DNA from: an uncultured Saprospiraceae bacterium
Lineage (GTDB): Bacteria > Bacteroidota > Bacteroidia > Chitinophagales > Saprospiraceae
DNA length: 64,000 nt
Direction: 5' to 3'
Assembly (NCBI GenBank): GCA_937928405.1
Contig: CALFWZ010000016.1
Coordinates: 1-64,000 of the forward strand
Under the pieces are notes generated by a model. That model saw nothing but the letters and a program-made list of their open reading frames with translations, ran no database searches and was not told the DNA's origin. Below, in pieces: positions 46,701 to 54,900 of this stretch. The translations under genes were made by a program, and so were the position numbers. Position 1 is the first letter of the stretch; each line of letters starts with the position of its first letter.

Positions 46701-48448
46701 AAATAATGCCCAAGCTGATTGCTTTTTTCATTCAAGATTTGATAGGACATGGATGTTCCTTCAAAACTTAGAGCAATCTTATTTGGGTTTTCCAATGTTT
46801 TTGATTCAAACAGATCAATCACTGTTGGCAAGTCGGAAGAAATAGGTTTCAGCGGTTGGTTAAAATTAAAAAGTATTTGATGGGTCTCCTCTTCGGTAAG
46901 CATCTTCAAATTACTGATCGTCTGAGAAGGATTGGTTATGACGGACGACAAGAGCATTCTAAAATGACGAGCCATCCTTTCAATAGTCGATGACTTAAAT
47001 ATATCTTTACAATATTCTATACCTAAATTAATTCCATCTGAATTTTCGATCAAAGAAAAAGATACATCAAATGGAGAAGTAGTATGTTCGGTTGACTCTA
47101 AATTTAATTGCAATCCAGTCAGCTCAAGGTCTGGAATTTCTGGAATATTATGAAAAGCAAACATAACTTGAAAAACAGGTGATCGACTTCTGTCTCTTTC
47201 GCTAGAAACCCTTTCAACAATTTTTTCAAAAGGAATTTCTCCATGCGAAAAGGCAGATAAGGTGTTTTCTTTCACCCTTATTAAATAATCATCAAATATC
47301 GGATTTCCTTTGAGGCTAGTGGATAATACAATTGTATTGATAAAATAGCCTACTATTGGTTCTAACTCTTTTCGATTTCGTTTTGAAAAAGGACTTCCTA
47401 CGGAAAAATCCGTCTGGCCAGTATAGCGGTACATTAAGACATTGAAAATAGAAAGTAACAACATAAACATAGTTACATCTTGTTCTTGACAAAGATGGTT
47501 TAATGCTTTGGTCAACTCCTTATCGATGAACAAACTATGGGTCGCTCCTTGAGTACTTTGAATGGTAGGCCGTACAAAATCTGTTGGCAAGTCTAAGGTT
47601 TCGGATTCTTTTAATTGATCTGCCCACCAATCCAACTCATCTTTTAGATGATTTTTAGTCAATTGTTTTCTTTGCCAGCAAGCATAGTCTACGTATTGAA
47701 CAGAAAGTGCAGGCAATTCGACTTTCTTCTTTTCTATTGCCGCATCGTAAAGTATCATCAATTCTTTACTCATAATGGATAATGACCAACCATCAGAAGC
47801 AATGTGATGTACGACGAGCACAAGCAAGTATTCTGCTTCTTTTAATTTAAGAAGTGTTGCTCTAAACTTATAATCCTTTGATAAATCAAAAGGGTATTTA
47901 ATTAATTGATTGATATTTTCTCGCAGTAATAGTTCGTCGGTATTCTCAGGTATTTCTCGATACTCCATCTTCCAATCATCAGCAGGAATAACCGCTTGAT
48001 AAGGTATACCAACTTCTGATTTAATGATAGTTCGAAATATCTCTTGTCGATCTATTAAGCCTTTCAGCGAGGATTCAAGTGCAATTATATTCAACTCATT
48101 ATTGATCCGAAAGACAGAAGGCATATGATAGGTAATGCTTCCTTCTAATTGGTCGATAAACCATAATCTTTCTTGCGAAAAAGACAAAGGAAATCTCGCA
48201 CCCTTTTTACGCTCAACCGGCAAAATGCTTTCACCCATTGTCCGGATTTTTTGGATATTTCCAATTTCCTTATCACTTAAAAATTCCAGTATTTTTTCTT
48301 TATTCGATTTTAGTTCTTCCAAAATTACCTTGTCGATTTTGGTATTCTGGGCTAATTTGAATTTAAGCTTTCCAGATTCCTCAAAAACAACTATTCCTGA
48401 CCTCTTGGCTCTATTCAGCAAACTAACAATCTCGTGTTTTAGGCTCAT
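34742..48448 (-). CDS. NRPS, four modules plus thioesterase (modules 6-9 of those visible)
   Basis: 4568 residues. Domain order: TubC-type docking (about 1-65), then four C-A-T modules and a type I thioesterase. Approximate residues are C 83-523, A 536-1050, T near 1093; C 1150-1590, A 1612-2115, T near 2160; C 2216-2663, A 2676-3174, T near 3220; C 3276-3726, A 3737-4241, T near 4283; TE 4340-4568. All four C domains have HHIxxDG-type motifs, all A domains have YTSGSTG, and all T domains have GGHSL. The TE has GYSMG with the nucleophile Ser and a late SHFGIL His. Codes read by eye give X, Gly, Leu, Gly. It is the last gene of the NRPS operon, 25 bases after the previous one. Confidence 0.95.
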   Translation of the reverse strand: MSLKHEIVSLLNRAKRSGIVVFEESGKLKFKLAQNTKIDKVILEELKSNKEKILEFLSDKEIGNIQKIRTMGESILPVERKKGARFPLSFSQERLWFIDQLEGSITYHMPSVFRINNELNIIALESSLKGLIDRQEIFRTIIKSEVGIPYQAVIPADDWKMEYREIPENTDELLLRENINQLIKYPFDLSKDYKFRATLLKLKEAEYLLVLVVHHIASDGWSLSIMSKELMILYDAAIEKKKVELPALSVQYVDYACWQRKQLTKNHLKDELDWWADQLKESETLDLPTDFVRPTIQSTQGATHSLFIDKELTKALNHLCQEQDVTMFMLLLSIFNVLMYRYTGQTDFSVGSPFSKRNRKELEPIVGYFINTIVLSTSLKGNPIFDDYLIRVKENTLSAFSHGEIPFEKIVERVSSERDRSRSPVFQVMFAFHNIPEIPDLELTGLQLNLESTEHTTSPFDVSFSLIENSDGINLGIEYCKDIFKSSTIERMARHFRMLLSSVITNPSQTISNLKMLTEEETHQILFNFNQPLKPISSDLPTVIDLFESKTLENPNKIALSFEGTSMSYQILNEKSNQLGHYLKNKGIGRNDVVGICISRSFEMIIGILGILKTGAAYLPIDPTLPIGRIHFLVENASAKSVISQAVFAEKFLNIEKGKMTILEEQLSKIEQAPTTNMLRDSDKSDLAYIIYTSGSTGKPKGVMVTHESLALRMQSEIEILNVDENYTSCLLTNYVFDVSLLEIFLPLIEGGKVVIPNEETIYEPSKIIQLFETGKVTNFQGTPSFLGSILPGINKNNFPSDLQIICLGGESLDRELVNKIHTVLPGVQINNHYGPTETSIDAVVLEDIDEFNQNNIGRPIDFTQAYITDEHLNLVPIGVAGELLIGGPVLGKGYIQRPELTKEKFIQNPFSEGRLYKSGDLVRWLENGEIEFIGRRDHQVKIRGFRIELGEIETILKEQPMVKEAIVITKKNKTGEKELIGVVSINSTNPKDQRAEANERQTLTASRLKENIRTLLPDYMIPNTFLILDDFPLTPNGKVDRNLIKNMDVATISDQPYLAARNEIEAQLVSIWEELLKVDQVGVTDNFFSLGGHSLLGMRLIATVNDAMNLHLNVKDIFSAPTIAELSLLLKTKTVNTTLPRIEVGSIRPDKIPLSYAQERLWFMDKLVGSTHYHMPYVHHYSVIPKIEVLESVLNKLVNRHEVLRTVFYEENGAVFQEILPKNKWTLAIEKPTSKIEKDQLELLISEKVNHPFNLESDYMFRATLIDLEENGGVLILVVHHIASDGWSSDIMMGELDELYNAAVSNRKPNLREMTIQYADYALWQTKHLTPDVMEDKLLYWKKKLGGAPTLNFPLDYHRPSVQSKKGNSRTFEIRQTVTDNLKQLCNQYNTTMFMMLLAVLKLLLYKYTGQRDLSVGSPIANRSQKELEDLIGFFANTIVLRSKLEEGMPFTKLLDQVKQTSLEAYSHQDTPFAKVVDAIVDDRDMSRTPLFQVMFMLQNFLDENTSKKVDQEKSREVEIESMDSDIQLSDSYQAAKFDLTFSAVEWKGKIKLTINYCTDLFKSETIDRIGKHFIQLVDAIIRQPETPIYQLDFLNVQEKQHQLETLNQTNRDYPNSTTFIDLFRQKVIRRSNHPALYFEDRQLSYQELDEQSNQLANYLLASGVKNGDIIALGLDRSIEMVVSLLAIMKIGGAYIPIDPHFPSDRIQYIIEDAQTSWVLSQAKFQSSFKSSEQMILLDEVKNQIALESKSAIKVVVEPAQLVYIIYTSGSTGNPKGVMIQHGSLMNFLYAMQETLDFTEGFSLLALTTYSFDIAYLELFLPLMTGASLVVANSEVSGDGFSLQKLIAEQLPSHMQATPATWQLLMDSGWKNQESVTILSGGEAMKESLKNQLTALSNQKVWNLYGPTETTIWSTAKDLKREEKVNIGRPIANTQVYILDTHQEMSQFLLVPFGVAGELCIGGAGLAKAYLNRPDLTAEKFVSHPFRPGERLYRTGDLARWLPNGDLECLGRIDDQVKVRGYRIEPGEIEVFIQQQKNIKQAIVVAREDKIGGNRLVAYLLKEPESTLDKEAMLWALKAQLPAYMLPSIYLEVDEFPMTPNGKIDKKALPDPNQEAMLSLEYVAPRNDLEINLVEVWSELLGLEKIGIYDNFFAIGGHSLLAIRLITMISKKVEKTLEMKAIFEAPTIAELAKKINQVPSGELLPAVISVPERPEKIPLSYAQERIWFIDKLMGSTHYHIPYVKHIHSELNLPVLKEAFKQLVNRHETLRTVLWEEDEVAYQKVLPKNKFHLEIEEMIGNDFHQDLGRIVTRNIEQKFDLRKDHMLRAKIFKLAKDQYFLLVVIHHISTDGWSSEILQKELFNLYEAGLVGRKALLPALNIQYVDFALWQRNYLSGDLLERNLNYWENQLRDIQSLTLPTDFTRPRIQSTKGKMLSFSIDQKLSVQLRKMATKENTTMFILLLTAFKVLIYRYSGQTDICIGSPIANRRQKELELLIGFFINSICLRSNLEGNPSFTKLLDQVKTTTLAAHAHQDAPFEKVVDRLKVDRDFSRSPLFQVSFTFQNNATAGNKTKSDSVDENNSSTNFEINLLDLASDYMPSKYDLSFSAVGIKEIIFFNLNYCVDLFEESTILRMRDHFIHILEAIVETPQARINELNILSEMERTQLLLDFNNTAIDFPLNKTVLDYFAEMVVKVPDQEAIVEGIKKLTYSELDKKSNQLANFLNKQSVKKGDLVAVFLNRSIDMIIAILGILKAGAAYVPIDPAYPEERIRFIIEDTDSIVILSHSEYEKQLNFFEEKRLVFMDRDGADIEEEQTNGNGLVVSSDMLAYIIYTSGSTGKPKGVMIQHSSLNNLVSWHIQTFALTSASRSSMYAGVAFDASVWEIWPYLSSGGTLHVIADDIRLSIKKLYDYFYVNRLTHSFLPTAIVPAFVEQSRNKINQLAFLLTGGDSLPSIDIEGLNYELVNNYGPTENTVVTTYCSLSSKDKQSTPLIGGPISNTKVYLLDNHQKLVPVGVPGEIYIGGKNLSMGYFKRPELNLKHFLTNLSDELAEKRVYKTGDIARWKPNGQLEFLGRKDEQVKIRGYRIELGEIEAILLEDKSVSQAVVKVVGNGHENKFLVAYIVSEGDFDKEKLLKELQLNLPDYMLPSQLIPLQELPLTPNGKIDKKALPDPDLSYLKEKVFVAPRNALETDLVEIWSELLGLEKIGIYDNFFAIGGHSLLAMRLISMIAKKVEKTLEMKAIFEAPTIAELAKRINQIPGGSLLPLVTAIVDRPDKIPLSYAQERLWFLDKLVGSTHYHIPYVQYYDIVPNIKMLESILNQFVNRHEVLRTVFYEDNGEVFQHILPKNKWKLAVENPTSSIEKDQLEWLISEKINLPFKLESDYMLRATLIDLQEKGCVLIMVVHHIASDGWSSDIMMIELEELYNAAMSNRKPNLDEMTVQYADYALWQTKYLTKEVLENKLLYWKKKLGGAPISNFPLDYSRPSVQSKKGNSKTFIIGQTVTTNLKQLCDQYESTMFMTLLAVLKLLLYKYTGQKDLSVGSPIANRSQKELENLVGFFANTIVLRSKLEEDMPFINLLYQIKQTSLEAYSHQDTPFSKVVDVIVDDRDMSRTPLFQIMFMLQNFLDENNHINLDQEKSKDDEKESIDSDSHFSNSYQVAKFDLTFSAVEWQGKINFTINYCTDLFKLETIDQIGKHFIQLVNIIIRQPETPIYQLDLLSAQEKQQQLEILNQTNRDYPTSTTFIDLFRQQVIRRSNHPALFFEDRQLSYQELDEQSNQLANYLMIRGVKNGDIMALCLDRSIEMVVSLLAIVKIGAAYIPIDPRFPSERIQYILEDAQTSWVLSQAEFQDSFDATQQLILLDAEKSQISLQSKSTIKIASLQPEQLAYIIYTSGSTGKPKGVMIEHGSLMNFLYAMQETLNFKEDFSLLALTTYSFDIAYLELYLPLITGASLMVANSAVTGNGYSLQKLITEQMPSHMQATPATWQLLMDFGWKNQENVTILSGGEAIKESLKNQLTALSDQKVWNLYGPTETTIWSTAKELKAEEKVNIGRPIANTQVYILTTHQEMSQYSLVPFGVPGELCIGGAGLARAYHNRPALTAEKFIPHPFRPGERLYRTGDLAKWLSNGDLECLGRIDDQVKVRGYRIEPGEIEVFIQQQENIKQAIVIAREDKTGSNRLVAYLLTERESTLDKAKMLEALKAQLPAYMLPSVYIEVDEFPMTPNGKIDKKALPDPNKEAILTHEYVAPRNELESALVEIWCDLLGLEKISIYDNFFAIGGHSLLAMRLITIVAKKVERALEMKAIFEAPTIAELAKRIHQISTGSFANKKTRPIALNSINIGQHNMFMVPPVLGTPLVYLSLAKILETMNINCFGFEYRGFNKGEQYYNGINDIVASYLKKIKQEIQNSKDEITLFGYSMGAIIAFELTVLLEAEGIPCRVVLLDSEAPQNSTSSTPIDPGVVSHLLKEHLGQIGLDLEDEERLEELVAYYLGVKNQFHFKKKTVKAPIIVVEAVAKMKGWEDLTKGTFLKHSMNTSHFGILDEKGLPDLASYCIQKVNLLT
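35727..37238 (-). other. Module 9 adenylation domain, predicted Gly
   Basis: Code residues read from FDIAYLE, MQATPA, ILSGGE, NLYGPTETTIW plus the A10 Lys: DILQLGLIWK, the literature Gly code. Highly similar to module 7. Confidence 0.7.
38926..40422 (-). other. Module 8 adenylation domain, predicted Leu
   Basis: From FDASVWE, SFLPT, LLTGGD, NNYGPTENTVV and the A10 Lys: DAWFLGNVVK, the literature Leu code. Confidence 0.7.
42105..43612 (-). other. Module 7 adenylation domain, predicted Gly
   Basis: From FDIAYLE, MQATPA, ILSGGE, NLYGPTETTIW: DILQLGLIWK, the literature Gly code. Confidence 0.7.
45300..46840 (-). other. Module 6 adenylation domain, substrate unresolved
   Basis: From FDVSLLE, NFQGTPS, CLGGES, NHYGPTETSID: DVLQCGHIDK. 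I do not match it to a known code. Confidence 0.6.
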
Positions 48449-48473
48449 TGCAGTATTTTTATTTCAATTTAAA

Positions 48474-51400
48474 TCACAGTTCAAAAGACTCCGATTTCTC
48501 ATAGAGAAAATCATCGGAAGGTCCCTTCATCAGTTGTATATATTCACCCATTTTTGCAATACTTTCAAATTCGAAAACTGCCTTAATTGGAATATCTAAA
48601 ACAAATTCATCTCTAATTCTTGCAATAAGTCGGGCAGCCATCAATGAATGTCCACCGATGTTGAAAAAATTATCGTGTATCCCAATTTGATCTACTTTTA
48701 ACAAGTCTTCCCAAATACCCACCAATTTAATTTCCGTATCGTTACGAGCGGCTACATAATCTTTGGATATCATAGTGGTAAAATCAACTAGTGGTAATTT
48801 ACTTTTATCAATTTTCCCATTGGAATTAAGTGGCATCTCTTCCAGTTCTATCAATATATTTGGAATCATGTATTCAGCCAGATTTAATCCCAGTTTGGCT
48901 TTTATTTGTTCTCTATCAAATTTCCCCTCTGGAACAATATAAGCTACCATTGTCTTATTATTTGAATCGTCTTTTTGGATAAGCACTACATTTTGGCGAA
49001 CTTCTTTACATTGATCTAGAGCCGCTTGAACCTCCCCTAGTTCTATCCTATGTCCACGAATCTTCACCTGATCGTCACGTCGACCAATAAATTCAATGGT
49101 GCCGTCCATGCGCCATTTTGCTAAGTCGCCGGTCTTATAAAGTCTGGCATTCTCTTTTTGACTAAAAAGATCCGGAATGAATTTTTCAGCTGTCAATTCA
49201 GGTCGTCCTAAATAGCCATCTGCCACGCCGTCTCCTCCAATCCAAATTTCCCCAATCACCCCAATTCCCGCCAATCGTCCTGAAGGGTTAACGATATAGA
49301 TTTGTGTATTTGACAATGGACGCCCGATTGGAATAATATCACTTGATGCTAATTTGAGCGGTAAGTAACTTGCGTAGGTGGTTGTTTCTGTGGGTCCGTA
49401 CACATGGACTATTTTATCATCTCCAAGTGCCTCTACTGCTTTGTGAACATGAGCTGAAGAAACCAACTCTCCACCAAAAAGGAGCAATCTTAATTTTTTT
49501 AATACCTCAAGGTTATAATCAACAAAAGTATTGAAGAGGGCGGTTGTGATAAAACATACTGAAATTTCATTACTCTTGATCAAATCAGATAAGCGATCAG
49601 GATTAGGAGCATCGGATTCTTTAATCATATAGATACTTGCTCCATTCAAAAGACTACTGAAAATATCATAGATCGAGCCATCAAATGCATAATTTGACCA
49701 TTGTAAAACTCGGTCTTCTTTAGTAACTTGAATGTGTTTAGATTCATAAACCAGTTTGATGACATTTTGATGATTGACAACAATCCCCTTGGGTTTTCCG
49801 GTTGTTCCAGATGTATACATAACATAAGCTGGAGATCTGGCATCAATGATTTGAGACGGCATTTTATTGGATTCATTGACCGCATCAGATAGAGCAATTT
49901 TATGACAATCAATTTCATCTATCCGATCCAAAATTTCTTTATGACTATAAACTAGATAGGAAATTTTAGCATTATCAACAATGGACTGAAATCTTCCTTT
50001 TGGATGGCTGATATTCAAAGGGACATAAGCTGCTCCGCACTTCAGTATCCCTAGAATACTTACGATCATTTCACAGCTTCGAAAAGATAACAATCCAATT
50101 TTATCTCCTGAGTTAACACCTTTAACTTGTAAATAATTAGCAAGTTGATTTGATTGATGATCCAGCTCCTGATAAGTCAGAGAAGACGATTCAAATGCAA
50201 CGGCAATTTTTTCAGCAGATTTTGGGACTTGAGACAAAAAGCCTTCAATCAGCGTTTTTTCCTTAGGATAGATTGACTCCGTATCATTAAATTCAGAAAG
50301 CAACCGTTTTTCTTCTGCCGGTGAAATCATACTCAACGCATCAATCTTTACCGTTGGGTTCTTCGCTATAGACTTTAATAATGCTGTAAAATGTTCGCCA
50401 AAAAGTTGAATGGTATTTACAGTAAAAAGATCCGTGCAATATTCAATATAAAATTGTAATTGATTTTTTTCCTCAAGCACTTTTAAAGTCAGATCGAACT
50501 TCGAAATATTATAACGAGCCTCTAGTCCCATTTGGCCTTGAGTAGATTCGTTAGATGCTAGTTCATCAACGGAAGTTCCCTTGTTCTCGACACCCATTTT
50601 GGTATTGGCTTTATCAGTAGTAAACGCAATTTGAAATACAGGGCTCCTACTTTGATCCCTTGTTTCAAGTACGCTTTCAACGACTTTTTCAAAAGGTGCA
50701 TCCTGATAATCATAGGATTCAACCGTGGTAGTTTTTACTTTTGCCAACAAATTCAAAAATCCTGGATTATCACTTAGATCACTCCGTAAGGCAACCATAT
50801 TAACAAAAAAACCAACCACTTTTTCCAACTCTTTTCGTCTCCTGTTGGCCATTGGGCTACCAACACAAATATCTGTTTGTCCTGTGTACTTATAAAGTAG
50901 AACCTTAAATGCAGTAAGTAAAAAAATAAATGGGGTTACTTTCTCAACTTGACATATTTTTAAAAGCGCTCGACTTAATGATTGATCAATAATAAAATTG
51001 ATATTATTCCCTTTTTTACTTTGAATAACTGGTCGAGGAAAATCAATTGGCAACTCTACTGGCACAAGTCCTGCTAGTTTGCTTTTCCAGTATGCCAATT
51101 TTTTTTCAAGAACTTCACCCTTTAAATAGTTTCTCTGCCATACTGCATAATCAAGATAAGAGAGGTTGGGTTTTAATAAATTAGAAGATCTATTTTCTAC
51201 TCGGGCTCGATACAACTCCATTAAATCTTTCATAAAAATCTTAGTAGACCAAGCATCTGAAACGATATGATGGACAATCAATATTAATAAGTATTCATCA
51301 GGTAATTCAACCAGTCTTGCACGAATTTTATGTTCATTAGCCAAATCAAAATCCCGTTTGATTTCTTCCCCTATCAGTTTCTCCAGATTTTCTTCCTGTA

Positions 51401-51893
51401 CACCATTAGTAAAGTTCATTTTCAAACAATTTTCTGGCAAAATTGTCTGAAAAGCTTCCCCTTTTTCTTCTCGAATTAATGTACGAAATACTTCATGTCG
51501 ATTGACCAACTGATTAAGAATACCTTCCAGGTCTACCTTTTCAAGTTGTTTGTCAAAAATAAAGGTATAAGGCATATGGTAATGGTAAGTTCCTGCTAAT
51601 TGATCGATAAACCAAAGCCTTTCCTGTGCAAATGAAAGTGGAATTTTATCAATGACTCGACGATCAAATGGCTGTATACGATCTTCTACTTGCTTAATAT
51701 CTTCCATCGCTCCTAGCTCATCATCAAGAAAATTCAGAATTTCATCTTTATTAGATTTAAGCAATTGAACAAACTCTGGATCCAACACCTTGCCTTCTTC
51801 CAAATTAAACTTGAGCTTCCCACCTTCTTTAAATATTGTGATGCCTTTGGATAACGCCTGACTTAGTAAGTCGATTACTTTATTGTTACTCAT
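48474..51893 (-). CDS. NRPS, single C-A-T module (module 5, predicted Ile)
   Basis: 1139 residues. A TubC-type docking domain (about 1-65: INLL-like VIDLLSQALSKGITIF...GGKLKFNLEEGK) is followed by C (about 85-530), A (about 540-1035) and T (GGHSLMAAR, near 1078), with a tail ending SESFEL. The C motif is HHIVSDA, so Ala replaces the usual final Gly of HHxxxDG. A-domain motifs are intact (YTSGTTGKPKG, YGPTETT, NGKIDK). Nothing suggests a start or end module; it hands over to the next protein through the docking tail. Twenty bases separate it from the upstream gene. Confidence 0.93.
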   Translation of the reverse strand: MSNNKVIDLLSQALSKGITIFKEGGKLKFNLEEGKVLDPEFVQLLKSNKDEILNFLDDELGAMEDIKQVEDRIQPFDRRVIDKIPLSFAQERLWFIDQLAGTYHYHMPYTFIFDKQLEKVDLEGILNQLVNRHEVFRTLIREEKGEAFQTILPENCLKMNFTNGVQEENLEKLIGEEIKRDFDLANEHKIRARLVELPDEYLLILIVHHIVSDAWSTKIFMKDLMELYRARVENRSSNLLKPNLSYLDYAVWQRNYLKGEVLEKKLAYWKSKLAGLVPVELPIDFPRPVIQSKKGNNINFIIDQSLSRALLKICQVEKVTPFIFLLTAFKVLLYKYTGQTDICVGSPMANRRRKELEKVVGFFVNMVALRSDLSDNPGFLNLLAKVKTTTVESYDYQDAPFEKVVESVLETRDQSRSPVFQIAFTTDKANTKMGVENKGTSVDELASNESTQGQMGLEARYNISKFDLTLKVLEEKNQLQFYIEYCTDLFTVNTIQLFGEHFTALLKSIAKNPTVKIDALSMISPAEEKRLLSEFNDTESIYPKEKTLIEGFLSQVPKSAEKIAVAFESSSLTYQELDHQSNQLANYLQVKGVNSGDKIGLLSFRSCEMIVSILGILKCGAAYVPLNISHPKGRFQSIVDNAKISYLVYSHKEILDRIDEIDCHKIALSDAVNESNKMPSQIIDARSPAYVMYTSGTTGKPKGIVVNHQNVIKLVYESKHIQVTKEDRVLQWSNYAFDGSIYDIFSSLLNGASIYMIKESDAPNPDRLSDLIKSNEISVCFITTALFNTFVDYNLEVLKKLRLLLFGGELVSSAHVHKAVEALGDDKIVHVYGPTETTTYASYLPLKLASSDIIPIGRPLSNTQIYIVNPSGRLAGIGVIGEIWIGGDGVADGYLGRPELTAEKFIPDLFSQKENARLYKTGDLAKWRMDGTIEFIGRRDDQVKIRGHRIELGEVQAALDQCKEVRQNVVLIQKDDSNNKTMVAYIVPEGKFDREQIKAKLGLNLAEYMIPNILIELEEMPLNSNGKIDKSKLPLVDFTTMISKDYVAARNDTEIKLVGIWEDLLKVDQIGIHDNFFNIGGHSLMAARLIARIRDEFVLDIPIKAVFEFESIAKMGEYIQLMKGPSDDFLYEKSESFEL
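48787..50275 (-). other. Module 5 adenylation domain, predicted Ile
   Basis: From FDGSIYD, CFITTA, LFGGEL, HVYGPTETTTY and the A10 Lys: DGYFLGVTYK, close to known Ile codes DGFFLGVVYK and DAFFLGVTFK. Val or another branched residue is possible. Confidence 0.6.
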
Positions 51894-51913
51894 AAATAGG
51901 TTTTTAGGATCAA

Positions 51914-54900
51914 TTATAATTCAAAAGCTTCTGAATTATTGGTAGATTTTTTTAATTCACTTTCTTTAATTAGCTGAATATATTTTTGTAAGTCTCCTAT
52001 AGTTGTAAATTCAAAAACAGCTTTTAAGGGTATCTTCAATAAAAAAGTTTCTCTAATAGAAGCCACCATCCGAGCTGCAAGCAATGAATGTCCTCCAAGA
52101 AGGAAAAAATCATCAAAGATGCTAATCTTCTTCAGCCCCAAAAGATCCTCCCAGATCAGCACAAGTTTTTCTTCAATATCATTTCTAGGAGCAACATAAT
52201 CTGTTATTTCTTGATCTGAAACATTTGGAATCGGGAGCGCTTTTTTATCTACCTTTCCGTTCATATTTAAAGGAATAGCAGGCAATTCCATAAATGTAGA
52301 AGGGATCATATATTCTGGCAATCGTTCCTTTAAAAAGGCTCTAAGTGATTCTTTCAACAATGTATCTTTACCAACAATATAAGCGACCAATTTCTTTTGC
52401 CCCAATTCATCTTTCTGAGTAGTCACTACACATTTTTTAATGGATTCGAACTGCTGAATAACTGATTCAATTTCACCCAGTTCGACTCTTTGTCCTCTTA
52501 TTTTCACCTGATCATCCATGCGCCCAGCAATTTTAACTTGGCCACTTGGTAACCATTTACCTACATCACCAGTTCGGTAAATCCGCTCTCCTGGACGAAA
52601 GGGGTTTTCGATAAATCGTTTTTTGGTTAGTTCAGGACGATTCAAATAACTTCTACCTACTCCTAAGCCTCCTATACAGATTTCTCCATAAACACCAATA
52701 GGTGCAAGTTGATGATGATGGTCAAGAATATAAACGAAGGTGTTGGCAACTGGGGAGCCAACGGGTAGAGAACCTTCAATTGGCTGGCCTTCTTCATATC
52801 GATATTCCAATGAAGATACCGTCGTTTCAGTTGGACCATATTTATTGTAAAAAACACATCCGTCTTTTGCCCATCTTTGAGCCAGTTGTGGTGAACATAT
52901 CTCTCCACCCGCTAAAACCCTTTTGAGTGACGGAAAGGATTGATAAGGCAAGTTATTCAACAAAGAAGGAACCATATGCAAATGGGAAATGTGTTTTTCA
53001 TCAATGAACTGAGCCAAGGCTTCAGCATCTAATAAAGTCTCTTTATCAATTACACAAACTGCTGCTCCTGTTAATAAAGACATGAAAATTTGTTCCACAG
53101 AAGCATCAAAGGCAATAGTTGCTACTAGCAAAATTCGATCTTGTTCTACAATATTAAATTCCTTAATTTGAGAAGATAAATGATTGACAATGCTTCGGTG
53201 TTCGATTAAACATCCTTTGGGTTTACCTGTCGATCCAGAGGTGTACAATCCAAATGCTAAGTCAGAAACTTTGGCAGGTGCTTTTTTTGGTTTTTCTTTA
53301 CCTTTAATGGCCTCTTTAAAATCAAGTTCTATTGGAACAACATGAACATCCAGTTCAGTAAATTGATCTTTGTATTCCGCTTCGGTGATGACAATATTTA
53401 ATCGTGCATCATCAATAATGAAATGTTTACGAGATGGTGGATAATCAACATCTATCGGAACATAGGCACAACCTGTTTTAAGGATCCCCAGAATAGCAAT
53501 AATAGGTTGTAACGAACGATCCATCATTAAGCCTATGAGCTCATCCTGTTTGAATTCGAAGGAAGCACATAAATAATCAGCAAGCAACTCAGAGCGTTTG
53601 TCTAACGCTCTATAAGTCAATTTTTCTTCCTGATAGATCACGGCAATATGGTCAGGTGTTTTTTGTACTTGAGCTTGAAACAAATCAACCAGGGTTTTAT
53701 CTGCTGGATAGGAAGAGGCCGTTGAATTAAAATCATAAAGAATCTTTTGTTTTTCACTTTCTGGTAAAAAACTCAATGATCCAATCGGGCCGCTAGTATC
53801 TTGGACGATGCTCTGAAGCAATATGACAAAATGGTCTTTCATTCGGTCAATGGTGGTTGCTTTGAATAAATCTGTACAATAGTCAAAATTGAAAAACAAA
53901 TATTCTTCCCGCTCTACTGCTTTCAATGTTAGATCATATCGGGCAGATCTTTCTCCATTTTCCACACCGACCTTAGCATTACTCCTCATCACCGCTTCCA
54001 TATCTGAAAGCTTATTATCTTCATTTTTCAATTTAATCTCACTCGGTGCATTTTGAAGTACAAAAACAGCCTGAAACAATGGATTCCTACTCAAATCTCT
54101 TTCCTCTATGATACTATCCACTACCTTTTCAAAAGGTGTATCTTGGTATTTATAAGCATCTAAACTTGTTTGCTTCACAAATTCCAAGGACTCATCAAAG
54201 GTTGGATCGCCCTGCAAGTTTGTTCGAAGTACCACCATATTGACAAAAAAGCCAACTAGGTTTTCTAATTCTTTGATACTTCGATTGGCAAAAGGTGTTC
54301 CTATGCAAATATCGGATTGGCCGCTATAACGATATAATAATACCTTGAAGGCAGTGAGTAACAACATAAAAATCGTCACACCTTTTTCTTGGCAAAGCAG
54401 GTGTAATTTATTTGTCAGCTCTTGGTCTATTTGAAAAGGTATGGTACTTCCTTTGGTGCTCTGAAGAACTGGACGTTTATAATCAAGAGGCAATTGTAGA
54501 GGTTGTACCCCTTGTAATTTGGTTTTCCAATAATCAATCTGCTCTTCCAGAACTTTTCCTGTTAGATTTTTTCGTTGCCAGATCGCAAAATCTGCATATT
54601 GAATCGTAGTAGGATCTAAAGTAGGTTTCTTGTTATTTATGCCCGATAAATACAATTCAAATAACTCATTTACAAGAATATTACTGGACCAGCCGTCGGA
54701 TGCAATATGATGAAGGACCAGTACCAAGACATAGCCTTTTGATCCGACCTTAAATAGTCTGGCTCGAAGTGTATAATCGCGAGTTAGATCAAATGGCGAG
54801 TCAATTTCATTGTTAATCAATGATTGTAGTTCGGCAGAAGAGACATTTTTGTCCAAGTCTGTCAATCCCAATTCCCAACTATTCTCCTTCATTATCTGCT

